Of a DNA stretch of 64,000 nucleotides, positions 1 through 10,550 are shown in pieces. A model generated the notes under the pieces. The model saw only the letters and a list, made by a program, of their open reading frames with translations, had not been told where the DNA came from and did no database searches. Position 1 is the first letter of the stretch. Each line of letters starts with the position of its first letter. The translations under genes and the position numbers were made by a program. Where the stretch lies: assembly GCA_964036045.1 (NCBI GenBank), contig OZ038379.1:17517017-17581016 (forward strand). The letters are read 5' to 3'. Source of the DNA: Eutreptiella sp. 'Long Island Sound 2002'. Taxonomy: Eukaryota; Euglenozoa; Euglenophyceae; Eutreptiales; Eutreptiaceae.

Positions 1-1
1 C

Positions 2-1666
2 AAGTGCTTTGTGGTGATGGCAAACCGTACGGACCTGGCTAAGTTCCGGGGTGCTCGCGTCCAGGCTATTCGAGAGGAAACCCTCGAGCAATGGATGGTG
101 GCCCCTGTAGAGCTAGTCAGGTCGGTGCTCACAGAGGAATGGTAGGATGACTACGCGGCATCCGAGCACTGGAGCAAGTACTGGAATGCCGTGAGCGCCC
201 CGTCGGACGACGAATGGCCTGAGGGCTTGACCGAGGATGGAGACAAGTTGTTCCTCAAGGACAAGCTGCTGGTGCCCGAGAACCGAGTGGAGGAGCTCAT
301 TGACCATTGGCATAACGCCCAGCTCATGCACCCTGGCCGAGACAAGATGCAGCAGGACCTGGAGTGGCGTTTCAAGTTCCCTCCGGGGTACTACGCCATC
401 CTGGACAGGTACTGCAGCGACTGTGCCGTGTGTCGGGCCACAAAGAGCCCCAACCACTCCACAGCGGGCAACCCGGTGTACATGGCTATACCGGAGGCCC
501 CTATGCGGTCCGTGGCCATGGATGTGTTCGCCATGCCTGAGGTCACCGTGGACGGAGAGACCTACGACTGTGTCATCCTGGCGGTGGACAGGCACAGCGG
601 GTATATCGTGGCAGTCCCGGGCAAGAAGTCCAAGAAGAAGGACAAGAAGGACAAGCATGGAGTGGGTCTGCAGGCCAAGACCGTCGCTGATGCTATGATC
701 AGGCATTGGCTGACGATTTTTGATGTCCCAGCTGTCATCTGCAGCGATCGGGGCAGTCAATGTGTGGGGACGTGGTTCAAGACGATGTGCAAGCACATGG
801 GGATTCGGCACGCCAAGACCGTGGCGTACCACAGCCGGTCGAATGGCCGTGCTGAGGTGGCCGGGCGGCAGATGTTCGAGAAGTTCCGCCAGCTGCACAT
901 TGACGAACCGGGCCGGAACTGGTATAACTCGCTGTGGAGAGTGCTCCAAGCGTATCACGACCTTCCGGGACCCACTGGACTGTCGCCCCATCGTATCCTG
1001 TTCCTACGGGATCGAGTGTCACGCACTCTCCCGTGGTTGAACCATGGCAAAGTGGCCCGGGATGCGAACGCTATGATGGCGGAGGCGGACGACACGGCGG
1101 CCAAGGTGTGCAAGGCACTACAGGACGAGCATGACAAGAGGGCCAAGTACTTCAAGCAGGGAAAATTCCAGAAGTATGCTCTCCAAGACACTGTGTGGGT
1201 GGAGCGGCACCACAAGGATGTCCTGTCCAGGCATCGGCAGGCATCTTGGTATGTGCCGGGGGTAATCGTGCGGAAGGTCGGGCAGGATGTGTATGCGGTT
1301 CGTGTGGGGGATAACAAGATCCTGGACCGCGACCATACCCAGCTTCGTCCCCGAGCACCAGACCCCAGCGGACGTCCCGTCACCTTCGAGTTCACGGCCG
1401 GCGATGTGGACTCGGACGACGAAGGTGAGGACGACGAGTTCACCACGGAGAAGATCCTGGCGGACAAGCCGGACCCGGGGACGCCTGGGGGAAGGCTTTA
1501 TAAAGTCCGATGGAAGGGATTCGCCGCCTCCAGAGATTCGTGGGAACCTCCGAGCAGTTTCGTGCCGAGGTATACCACGGTCTGGATGGACTACCTAAAG
1601 AAAAAGAGTATTTCTTTGGATGTCAAGGACGTGTTGGTCCATTTGGTTGCTGCTGTAGCACCGTAA
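2..1666 (+). pseudogene. Ty3/gypsy chromovirus pol, 3' part (integrase plus chromodomain), one stop
   Basis: This is the distal part of a Ty3/gypsy polyprotein, which integrates element cDNA into chromatin. The frame is open from base 2 except for an in-frame TAG at 143-145, so the GTG at 191 is not a real start and the 5' part lies outside the window. The integrase zinc knuckle is visible as H-x5-H followed by CSDCAVC (about 316-450). The catalytic triad is D at 521, D at 746 and E at 854, a D-x74-D-x35-E spacing. The C-terminus is a chromodomain with LYKVRWKGF and DSWEPPSSF (about 1440-1580), which in chromoviruses directs insertion to marked chromatin. The frame ends in TAA at 1664-1666. 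Because of the TAG I call it a defective copy, unless the stop is read through. The family assignment is secure; activity is unlikely. Confidence 0.9.
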
Positions 1667-4027
1667 TGGATCCCCCCTTGGCATTTTGTTTGTTTCTGTG
1701 CTTAGGGAGACTGGTGAGGGCGTTCATCCGGGGGTTTTTCGGCCTTGATTGGCCATATACCCCCTTCACTCGATCTCCACGTATATATTTCATTGTGGTA
1801 TACTTATTTAGGTCGACCGACGACGTTTTTCTATATTTGATCCCCTTGGTCCATGTTGTAGATCAAGCGAAGACCGGATACGTAGGGCACTGATCATCAG
1901 TGTCCTCACCCCTCCCTTGGGGCATGGGGGACGCCTACGACGTGTGTGGGGCCTCCATGTGTCCTTGGGACATGGGGGGGGGGGGGGTTTGGAGCCCATT
2001 GGGGTCCTCCCGTCCTCTCTTCAATGACTTCCGAGCGGTAACAACGCTCTGAGAAGGGGGGTGAAGCCGGTTCGGACCCCCGTGGCCATCTTGGGGTCAC
2101 TTGGGGTGTGTATCTATGTGCCGGCAAGCCGACATTGGCTGATATCATACTCTCCCATCCACCTGAACTAACCCGATGTGAGAGTGTGATAGGTTTGGCC
2201 ATTCCGGCTATGAGCGGCCATATTCAGTACCGAGGCGCCGCCAGCGGAGATTTATATATCGGAATATCAGGAATCAACAGGGTTTTATTATCGTAATGTT
2301 TCCGTAATTTTTCAGCCTTTCGTTCTGATGGTCAATGTATCGGCGACTGTCAGTTGGCTCGCGATTTTGCGTTAACCGATTGGTTAACTGTTATTTCCAG
2401 ATATTTTGGCGGATACTCCGTTGAAGGGTCAGATTTCATCAGCAAAGGGTTCGTTGCTTCCGCAATTTTCTAAATAAGCACTCGAAATTTTAATCTGAAT
2501 TTTTCGCGATGTCGAAATCGGATTGTCGACTTCGACATCGCCGCACTTGATTTGGACTTCTTCGAGTGGTCATACTCTTTTCCCTATGCCCGAATCAGGT
2601 TTCCCTTATACTTGCCACCCATTTGACGTGGAGATATAAGGGAAAGAAAAGCGAATCGTGGGACCACTTTGAAGGATCATATCTACGCGCGAGTGTGAGG
2701 AAAGAGAATAAGGAAGGTTGGGTTGCAAGCGCCTTAGTCTCAACTTAATTTAGGAAACATCAAACGCCTTTGGTGTGTACAAATGCCCGGTGTAGCAAGG
2801 GATAATGGTCAAGAGGGTATAAAGTGATATATAACTCTTGGACCGTGCAACCGAATATTTCAATGCGACTTTCGAGTGTACCGCATGAGTGTTGGGGTTG
2901 CATAGATACTTTCCTTGGGTTCCTACGCATTTTTAACGTGAAGTTAAGTCCATGGAGGGACATGGCATATCATGGTGGGAGCCACTTTTGAGGGTATGTT
3001 TTATATGCATGGTATATGTCTTGATATGCTCACGCCCATGTTATATATCTTCGTGTGGCCGAAGAGATGGGGAGCCATACGTGACAAGGGTTTTGCCCAT
3101 GTCCGAATTGTGGAATCCAAAGCGCTAGACTAAGTCTACCGCATATGTATTGCTCATGGTATGTTTTACAAAGAGATCCATGAGTGCACTCTTATTTTCA
3201 TGGGGCATGTAGATATGAGTGGCGAAGGTATCTCCATGCGCCCGATTGGGGATCCAAGTAGGGGAATTGTTCGCAAATGGTTCCAATCATTTGTGTATTG
3301 AACCATGAGCGGATATCATGGGTGAGCATAGAGATATACTATCATGACAACTTTGTATTTGGTCATATTTTCATGTTTTTGACCTCAATTTTTGCTCATT
3401 TTTGCGTTTTGTGTACTTACCTGGTCGGCAAACAGCAAGAAGCCTATGGAGAGTCGAACCATGGTATGTTGTTCATATGTTGGCATATGCTTTGGAGTTA
3501 AACACCACCATATGCCGGATCGCGTACTCCATTTGGCTTGGCGCATGAAGGATCACAAGAATTGGTCTCAAGATCATGGGCTGACTTGGGCAGTGCGTGG
3601 CGCCCATATCCGAAGGGGTTTCGAGGGTAAGGTGGGGATGTACATGGGCATTGGCCTTTGGTCTCTATCCTCCATGAATACTAGACTTCGATTCCATGCA
3701 TGCTTTGATCCTTCGGATAAGTGGTAACCTCCATTTTGAGCATGTATTTGATACATGGCCAATATGGTGTGAATTGGCAGTTCTTTGGCATGTTATGAGT
3801 TCAAACTCATGGGGCATATCTCCAAGCCCAATCGACTCCAAGTCCAACCAAGTTTATATCACGGTAGGGCATGGTCCTGAGTGCCACTCTAGGCCATGAC
3901 ACGCTACCTCCCCTATTGGGCTAGGATATATAGGCTTGGGAGTGAACCCAATTTTTGGGTTTATGTAGTGACTTGTGACACATGGCATTTAGCCATCTCA
4001 TTTGACCTGGTTCAGGGCAATATGTTG
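1667..4027 (+). other. Non-coding 3' region of the chromovirus copy
   Basis: No coding region was recognised here. The stretch follows the chromodomain stop, contains a G-run at about 1976-1987 that could be a polypurine-like tract, and matches 5781-8480 of the second copy base for base over long stretches. It is probably untranslated or LTR-like sequence of the same element. I could not place LTR ends with TG/CA borders. Confidence 0.55.
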
Positions 4028-4032
4028 GTAAG

Positions 4033-4821
4033 TGTAAAAGCCAAACTCAGACCAGGTGGTCCGTGCTTTGCTTTTACATTACATTTTGATCTTAACGATC
4101 CCCTTGCACACTAACAAAATGCAATATATGTACAAAGCACAAATTGCGAAGCATGCTAACATGCAAAACCCCTCGAATCGTGTTGGCGCCAAAGAGAGCC
4201 ATCAACCGGCGACCGGCGCAAACAATACACGCCAATGCGGAATTCTCGTCGTCGGCTGCACAAAGAATCAAACCGCTTGAAAAACGCGTCCAATGGCACA
4301 AAGATATGGCATTAGCATGCACACAAGCAGTTGACCTAAAATTAAGTGTAGAACGAGCACCAACCGTCAAATACTCGAAAAAAGCGTATCAATGCACCTT
4401 GATGGTCAGCCGGCATCAAGAACAACCCGACGATGACGGTCGACGACTCTCAAACCCTCGGATCAGAAAAACTCGACCTTTCTGACCACCAACAGTTCAG
4501 TACTAATAATTAAGTTCTGAAACTTATTTCTACTGCACTGGCACCGTCAAAAGGAACGTCAACAAAATCGTCTGAAACACCATTCCAAACATCGCGATAT
4601 GTCGCCTGTGATAGCGACAGCGATCGGCGGCGACCGGCAGCTCATGCCAAGGCAATTTACCCTCAGTTTCCCGAATCCCTGCAGTCCTGTCAAGAAAGAA
4701 ATCAAATTTGGCAACTTTCTAAACTCCTGAACTGAGATTCTGAAGCACTGTCCACCCTGGTTCCCAGTACAGCCTGAAATGCATACCTATGCACAACCCT
4801 GCCCTGTTCTATGCTTTTACA
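4033..4821. mobile_element. Solo LTR-like insertion (789 bp) with 5-bp target duplication
   Basis: The element starts TGTAAAAGC and ends GCTTTTACA, a perfect 9-bp inverted end of the TG...CA type. It is flanked by GTAAG on both sides (4028-4032 and 4822-4826). The second retroelement copy has the empty site (GGTGAGTCAAGGG near 8483), which proves this is an insertion. A 789-bp, coding-free body with TG/CA ends and a 5-bp duplication is the classic form of a solo LTR left by recombination. A second GCTTTTACA at 4070-4078 forms a small hairpin with the left end. A Ginger-type MITE would look similar and is the main alternative. Confidence 0.75.
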
Positions 4822-5240
4822 GTAAGTCAAGGGAAGGTCTTGAGTCCAGGGAATGAGGGGTTTGTGGCTGTGAACGTGTATGTTTACCTCTTTCCCCAAC
4901 TTTGCTTTATTTGTGTTCATATGCCAATTTCAGGGCTTTCCTCTTTGGTGCAATTCTTGTACATGCCCGCCACCGTGAGACAACCGGTGTGCTGAACGGA
5001 AGCCCGCAGCCGCAGTCTGGATTTGGATTGGATTGTGGATTGGGTCATTGCTGTATTTGCGGGATCTGGTTGCTGTTCAGGGTTGAAGGAGGATTGTATT
5101 TTCTATTTTCTATATTTTTGGATTTTGGACCTTGGACTTTGAGGATTTTGAGAAATGCAATCGTTGATCCGGAGTAAATCAGCAGGGGTAACAGGCGGAA
5201 GGGGCACAGCGGGGGCCGGTCCTGGTAGGGACCTTCTTTA

Positions 5241-5780
5241 GAGCATGACAAGAGGGCCAAGTACTTCAAGCAGGGAAACGTCCAGTAGTATGCTCTCCAA
5301 GACACCGTGTGGGTGGAGCGGCACCACAAGGATGTCCTGTCCAGGCATCGGCAGGCATCTTGGTATGTGCCGGGGGTAATCGTGCGGAAGGTCGGGCAGG
5401 ACGTGTATGCGGTTCGTGTGGGGGATAACAAGATGCTGGACCGCGACCATACCCAGCTTCGTCCCCGAGCACCAGACCCCAGCGGACGTCCCGTCACCTT
5501 CGAGTTCACGGCTGGCGATGTGGACTCGGACGACAAGGGTGAGGACGACGACTTCACCGCCGAGAAGATCCTGGCGGACAAGCCGGACCCGGGGACGCCT
5601 GGGGGGAGGCTTTATAAAGTCCGTTGGAAGGGATTCGCCGCATCCAGGGATTCGTGGGAGCCTCCGAGCAGCTTTGTGCCGAGGTACACCACGGTCTGGA
5701 TGGACTACCTGAAGAAAAAGAATATTTCTTTGGATGTCAAGGACGTGTTGGTCCATTTGGTTGCTGCTGTAGCACCGTAA
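5241..5780 (+). pseudogene. Chromovirus integrase C-terminus plus chromodomain, truncated second copy
   Basis: The coding similarity to 1129-1666 starts abruptly at GAGCATGACAAG and runs through the chromodomain to the same TAA. The catalytic core is missing. An in-frame TAG at 5286-5288 replaces the AAG lysine codon of the first copy. The chromodomain signature LYKVRWKGF and DSWEPPSSF is intact at about 5610-5690. With no core, no start and a stop near its beginning this is a relic. Confidence 0.9.
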
Positions 5781-7742
5781 TGGATTCCCCTTGGCATTTT
5801 TGGTTGTTTCTGTGCTTGGGAGACGGGTGAGGGCGTTCATCCGGGGATTTTTGGGCCTTGATTGGCCATATACCCCCTTCACTCGATTTCTACGTATATA
5901 TTTCATCGTGGTATACGTATTTAGATCGATCGACGACGTTTCTCTATCTTTGATCCCCTTGGTCCATGTTGTAGATCAAGAGGACACCGGATATGGCGTA
6001 GGGCACCAATTATGGGTGTCCTCATCCCTCCCTTGGGGCGTGGGGGACGCCTACGACGTGTGTGGGGCCTCCATGTGTCCTTGGGACATGGGGGGGGGGG
6101 TTGGAGCCCATCGGGGTCCTCCCGTCCTCTCTTCAATGACTTCCGAGCGGTAACAACGCTCTGAGAAGGGGGGTGATACCGGTTCGGACCCCCGTGGCCA
6201 TCTTGGGGTCACTTGGGGTGTGTATCTATGTGCCGGCAAGCCGCCATTGGCTGATATCATACTCTCCCATCCACCTGACCTAACCCGATGTGATAGTGTG
6301 ATAGGTTTGGCCATTCCGGCTATGAGCGGCCATATTCAGTACCGAGGCGCCGCCAGCGGAGATCTATATATCAGAATATCAGGAATCAACAGGGTTTTTT
6401 TATCATCATGTTTCCGTAATTTTTCAGCCTTCCGTTCTGATGGTCAATGTATCGGCGACTGTCAGTTGGCTCGCGATTTTGCGGTAACCGAATGGTTAAC
6501 TGTTATTTACAGATTTTTTGGCGGAAACCCCGATGAAGGGTCAGATTTCATCAGTAAAGGGTTCGTTGCTTCCGCAATTTTCATATTATACACTCGCAAA
6601 ATTAATCCGATTTTTTCAGACTTTCAGAATCGGATTTTCGACTTCGACATCGCCGCACTCCATATGACGAATCTCGAGTGGTCCGACATTTTTCCCCGAT
6701 CACGAATCAACCTTCCTTTTGTTATGCCCTTCGTTTTGCTTAGAGATATAGGCGAAACAAAGTTGATTCGTGAGGCCACTTTGAAAGGTCATATCTCCGG
6801 CTCACCGCGAGTAGTCTCAATTTCGAGAATCGCGTTCGAACCGCATTGGTCTCAACTTAATTTAGGAAGCATCAAACGCCTTTGGTGTGTACACATGCCA
6901 GGTATAGCAAGGGATAATGGTCAAGAGGGTAGAAAGTGATATATAACTCTTGGACCGTGCAACTGAATATTTAAATGCGACTTTCGAGTGTACCGCATGA
7001 GTGTTGGGGTTGCATAGCAACTTTCCTTGGGTTCCTACGTATTTTTAACGTGAAGTTATGTCCATGGAGGGTCATGGCATGTCATGGTGGGAGCCACTTT
7101 TGAGGGTATGTGTTATATGCATGGTATGTGCTTCGATATGCGCACGCCCATGTTATACATCTCCGTTTGTAGGAAGATATATGGAGTCATACGCGGCAAG
7201 GGCTTCGCCCATGTCCCAATGGTGAACTCCATAGCGCTAGACTAAGTCTACCGCTCATATAGTGCATGTGGGAGGGCTTACGGAACGACCCACAAGCGCC
7301 AATATCAATTTTCCCATTTTCATGGTGCGTGTTGGGAGGAGGTTCGAAGGTGTCCTTATGCGTCCATATGGGGATCCAAGTGGGGGGATTGTTTGCAAAT
7401 GGTCCCAGGCAATTGTGTTTTGAGTCATAGGTTGACACCATGGGTGAGCGAAGTTATATACTATTGTAATTTTCTTGAATTTGGCATTATTTGCATGTTT
7501 TTGACCTCATTTTATGCTCATTATTGTGTTTTATGTGCTCAACTGGTCGGCTAACAGTAAAGTGCCTAGAGATCCGTGAACCATGGTATGTTGCTTATAT
7601 GTTGGCATATGCTTCGCTGTTGTACCTCACCATATGCCAGATCACATGGTCACTTTGGCTTGGCACACGAGGCCTCACAAAATTAGGTCTCGAACTCATG
7701 AGCTGACTTGTGAAGCATGTCATGTACATAACCGGAGGGGTT

Positions 7743-8059
7743 AAACACGCCTACCTCTCTCCTCTAGGCCCACCGCTACTAGGTGCCCAGGTCCGTCTGC
7801 CCCTGCCCCCCCCCACTCCAACGCCTCCCGGGACATCCGAAATTTTTTCCGCCCATCCAGCGATCTTCTGTCTCCTCCTCTCGACCCCTTCAGCCCTCCG
7901 CCCCTTCCTGAACCCCCCCCCTCCCCCACAGGGTAAATCAGCGTTCATCTAACCTAACCATCAGAGCAGCCGTGTACATATCTTTATATGTTGTTGTAAA
8001 TACTTTCATTGGGGGACGTCAGCCCCAGAACAAGTTGATGCGGTTAAGAACATTCAAAA
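7743..8059. mobile_element. Retroposed insertion (317 bp) with 15-bp target duplication
   Basis: ATAACCGGAGGGGTT occurs at 7728-7742 and again at 8060-8074, and copy 1 of the surrounding repeat lacks the intervening 317 bp. The insert is very C-rich at its left and ends in the A-rich CATTCAAAA. A long, non-fixed target duplication and an A-rich end fit target-primed insertion of a 5'-truncated LINE or a SINE-like RNA. No coding sequence is left. Confidence 0.65.
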
Positions 8060-8863
8060 ATAACCGGAGGGGTTTCGGAGCCAATGATGGGATATTCTTG
8101 GGCATGGACCTTTGGTCTATATCACCCTTGTATACTACTTTCCGGTTTGACACATGCATGGAGTATTTGAATATTTACCGTATCCATTTTTGAGTATATA
8201 ATTGAGTTTTGGGCATTATGGTATGATTTGCCTGATTTTGCCATGTTGTGAGGTCATCTTCATGGGGCAGTTCTCCAAGCCCATTCGACTCCAAGTCCAT
8301 CCAAGTTTATGTCAGGGTAGGGCATGGTCCTGAGTGCCACTCTAGGCCATGACACGCCACCTCCCCTATTGGGCTAGGACTTATAGGCTTGGAGGTGAAC
8401 ATATTTTTGGGGTTTGTGTAGTGACTTGTGACACATGGCATTTAGCCATCTCATTTGACCTGGTTCAGGGCAATATGTTGGTGAGTCAAGGGAAGGTCTT
8501 GAGTCCAGGGAATGAGGGGTTTGTGGCTGTGAATGTGTATGTTTACCTCTTTCCCCAACTTTGCTTTATTTGTGTTCATATGCCAATTTCAGGGCTTTCT
8601 TCCTTGGTGCAATTCTTGTACATGCCCGCCACCGTGGGGCGACCGGTGTGCTGAACGGAAGCCCGCAGTGTGGATTGGATTATTGCTGGATTTGTGGGAT
8701 CTGGTTGCTGTTCAGGGTTGAAGGAGGATTGTATTTTATTTTCTATATTTTTGGATTTGGAACCCTGGATTTTGATAAATGCAATCGTTGTTCAGGAGCA
8801 AATCGGCAGGGGTTACAGGCGGAAGGGGCACAGCAGGGGCCGGTTCTGGTAGGGACCTTCGTT

Positions 8864-10170
8864 ACTATCTCCCCGATGAGACCGCCATTGGGTTGGAGGA
8901 TCAGTGGTGGGGCTCGCGCGAGGGTTCTGGTAACCCTAATTGGAAGCGCTAGAAGTTTTTCTAGTGCTTGCATTGTAAAGTGGTTTGGGCAGTGAGACGA
9001 TGGCGTGTGTAGTGGCAGAGCGCATCGCCGGACCAAGACTGAGATCTGAACGCACGCATTGCAGGCTCCGCGATTTTCTTCTACGGCGGGGGGGTCAGCA
9101 GACTGCTGTTTGCTTGGCAAATTTTACCCTTGATACCGGTTCCCGGACCCAGATATAATATTGAAAGGCCAGGCTCCATTGCATTCTGTTCCTTTCTCTG
9201 CGCGGTGAATTCTGTTTGACCTCCTACTGACCTCCTACCTGATACGCGCGTGTCTAGCCCTGTGACTTTCTCTTTGGCGCTATTGGGGTGTTTGTTCATT
9301 TTTTGGAGCCAATGGGCACCCTATTTCGTCTCATTTGACCTGATCTTGACCGGATCCCATTGCTTACTTTCCATCTGGTTTCACCAGGTGAGACAGATTG
9401 CAGGTACAGGTACTGGTTTCTGTTACGGCAGGTGTTGTTACAACAAGCTATTTTTTAGGTTCAAGAGTATTATTCAGATCTACCCCATTTCGTCTGATTT
9501 GACTGGTTGCACCGGACCGAACCCTTTTTGTTTGTCTAACCTTGAGAGTAATGGCTGATACAGGCTACAAAGACACCACAGCTACAGTGCGTTTGCGACG
9601 TTTGCTTCTTAGTTGCGTGGGTGCGGTTAAGGGAACTCGAATTTTGAACCCAAATGGGTTCAAGAGAATTATACAGACCCAACCCACGTTGTAAGTGGGC
9701 GTGAACCTTGTTCCTGACCTTAAAAACAGGTCAGAAGGGACCTGGGAAACGGCGCTGGCCAATTAGTGCAGGTAAGGCAGCTACCAAGGCTAGGGGAAGG
9801 TACGTGACGCCACAGATGTGCGGATCCTGTGTGGTCACACCCCGGGAACCTCGAGTGCCAGAGGGTCCCCCTACAGGGGGGCGATAACCAAGCTACGGCA
9901 CCCTCTGGGCCGAATCCCAGCCAGCGAGTTTTGTTTCCAGGTTACCGGCCGGTTTTTATGGTTTACCCCCACGTGCTTATAAGTGTCAGTTAGCGTTGTC
10001 GTCATCAGCCTGATTCTGACTCCGCATATGTTTCTCCCGTTTAACCCAAGTGTGAACAAATGCTAGTGGATCCTTGAAAATGATGTACTGGATTCGCACA
10101 TTTTACTTGCTCAATACTTCTGCTATTGATTTGTTTCGTTCCCTTGCCTGTCGTGCGTGGGCCTGTGAAT
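8864..10170. other. Spacer with no recognised gene
   Basis: I see no convincing coding region, RNA gene or element ends in this ~1.3-kb stretch. Open frames here are short and lack family motifs. Confidence 0.5.
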
Positions 10171-10204
10171 GATTCATGAGTCAATCACCAATTGAGTTGA
10201 TGCC

Positions 10205-10535
10205 CGTCGTACATCAGACGCCCCAGTGTTCCCCCCTTTTACCCCTGTATCTCCCCCCTACGCCCCCCCCCCCCCCCCCGGGCCCTCCAAAACCTCCCCT
10301 CCAATCCCCCCAAGCCCCCCCACCCCTCTCCCCCCTACGCCCCTCTAGCTTTTCGAACATCCTCCTCCCCCCCCCCCCCCCGCACCCTCCTCCCATCCCG
10401 GGCCCCCCCCAATTCCCCCTCCAACCCCCCAAGCCCCCCAACCCTCCCCCCTCCCCTCCCTCCCCTCCCCCCCAGCTCAGCGCTCACTTCCCCCTCCACC
10501 CCCCTCATCCCTCCGCATCCTTCAAGGCTGGGGAG
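10205..10535. repeat. Poly-C low-complexity tract before the satellite
   Basis: A ~330-bp stretch dominated by runs of C separated by T/A-containing words. Its reverse strand is G-rich with strong G-quadruplex potential. Open frames across it (proline- or glycine-rich) are products of base composition. Confidence 0.8.
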
Positions 10536-10550
10536 GGCAACGTCTTGCCA

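Larger units (their letters stand above)
1129..5234 (+). repeat. Tandem-duplicated retroelement 3' unit, copy 1
   Basis: The segment from GAGCATGACAAG (1129) to GGACCTTC (5234) is repeated at 5241-8863, in the same orientation and directly adjacent. The shared order is integrase C-terminus, chromodomain, stop, then a ~2.4-kb non-coding tail. Copy 1 additionally contains the 789-bp insertion at 4033-4821. Divergence between the copies is modest in the coding part and larger in the tail, with many substitutions and small indels, so the duplication is not very recent. Whether it arose by tandem duplication or by one truncated element landing beside another cannot be told by eye. Confidence 0.85.
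5241..8863 (+). repeat. Tandem-duplicated retroelement 3' unit, copy 2
   Basis: This is the second copy of the unit described at 1129-5234. It lacks the solo-LTR insertion but carries its own 317-bp insertion at 7743-8059. Similarity ends at GGGACCTTC near 8863, where copy 1 is joined to the next integrase fragment. That point may mark the true 3' end of the parent element. Confidence 0.85.

Noticed and set aside
191-193. GTG start for the integrase ORF
   Set aside because: The same frame is open upstream to base 2 apart from one TAG and encodes the expected RNase H-integrase linker, so this is a fragment of a polyprotein and not a gene start.
4092-4485. Short ORFs inside the 789-bp insertion
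   Set aside because: Small, overlapping on both strands and without motifs; the insertion behaves as a non-coding solo LTR.
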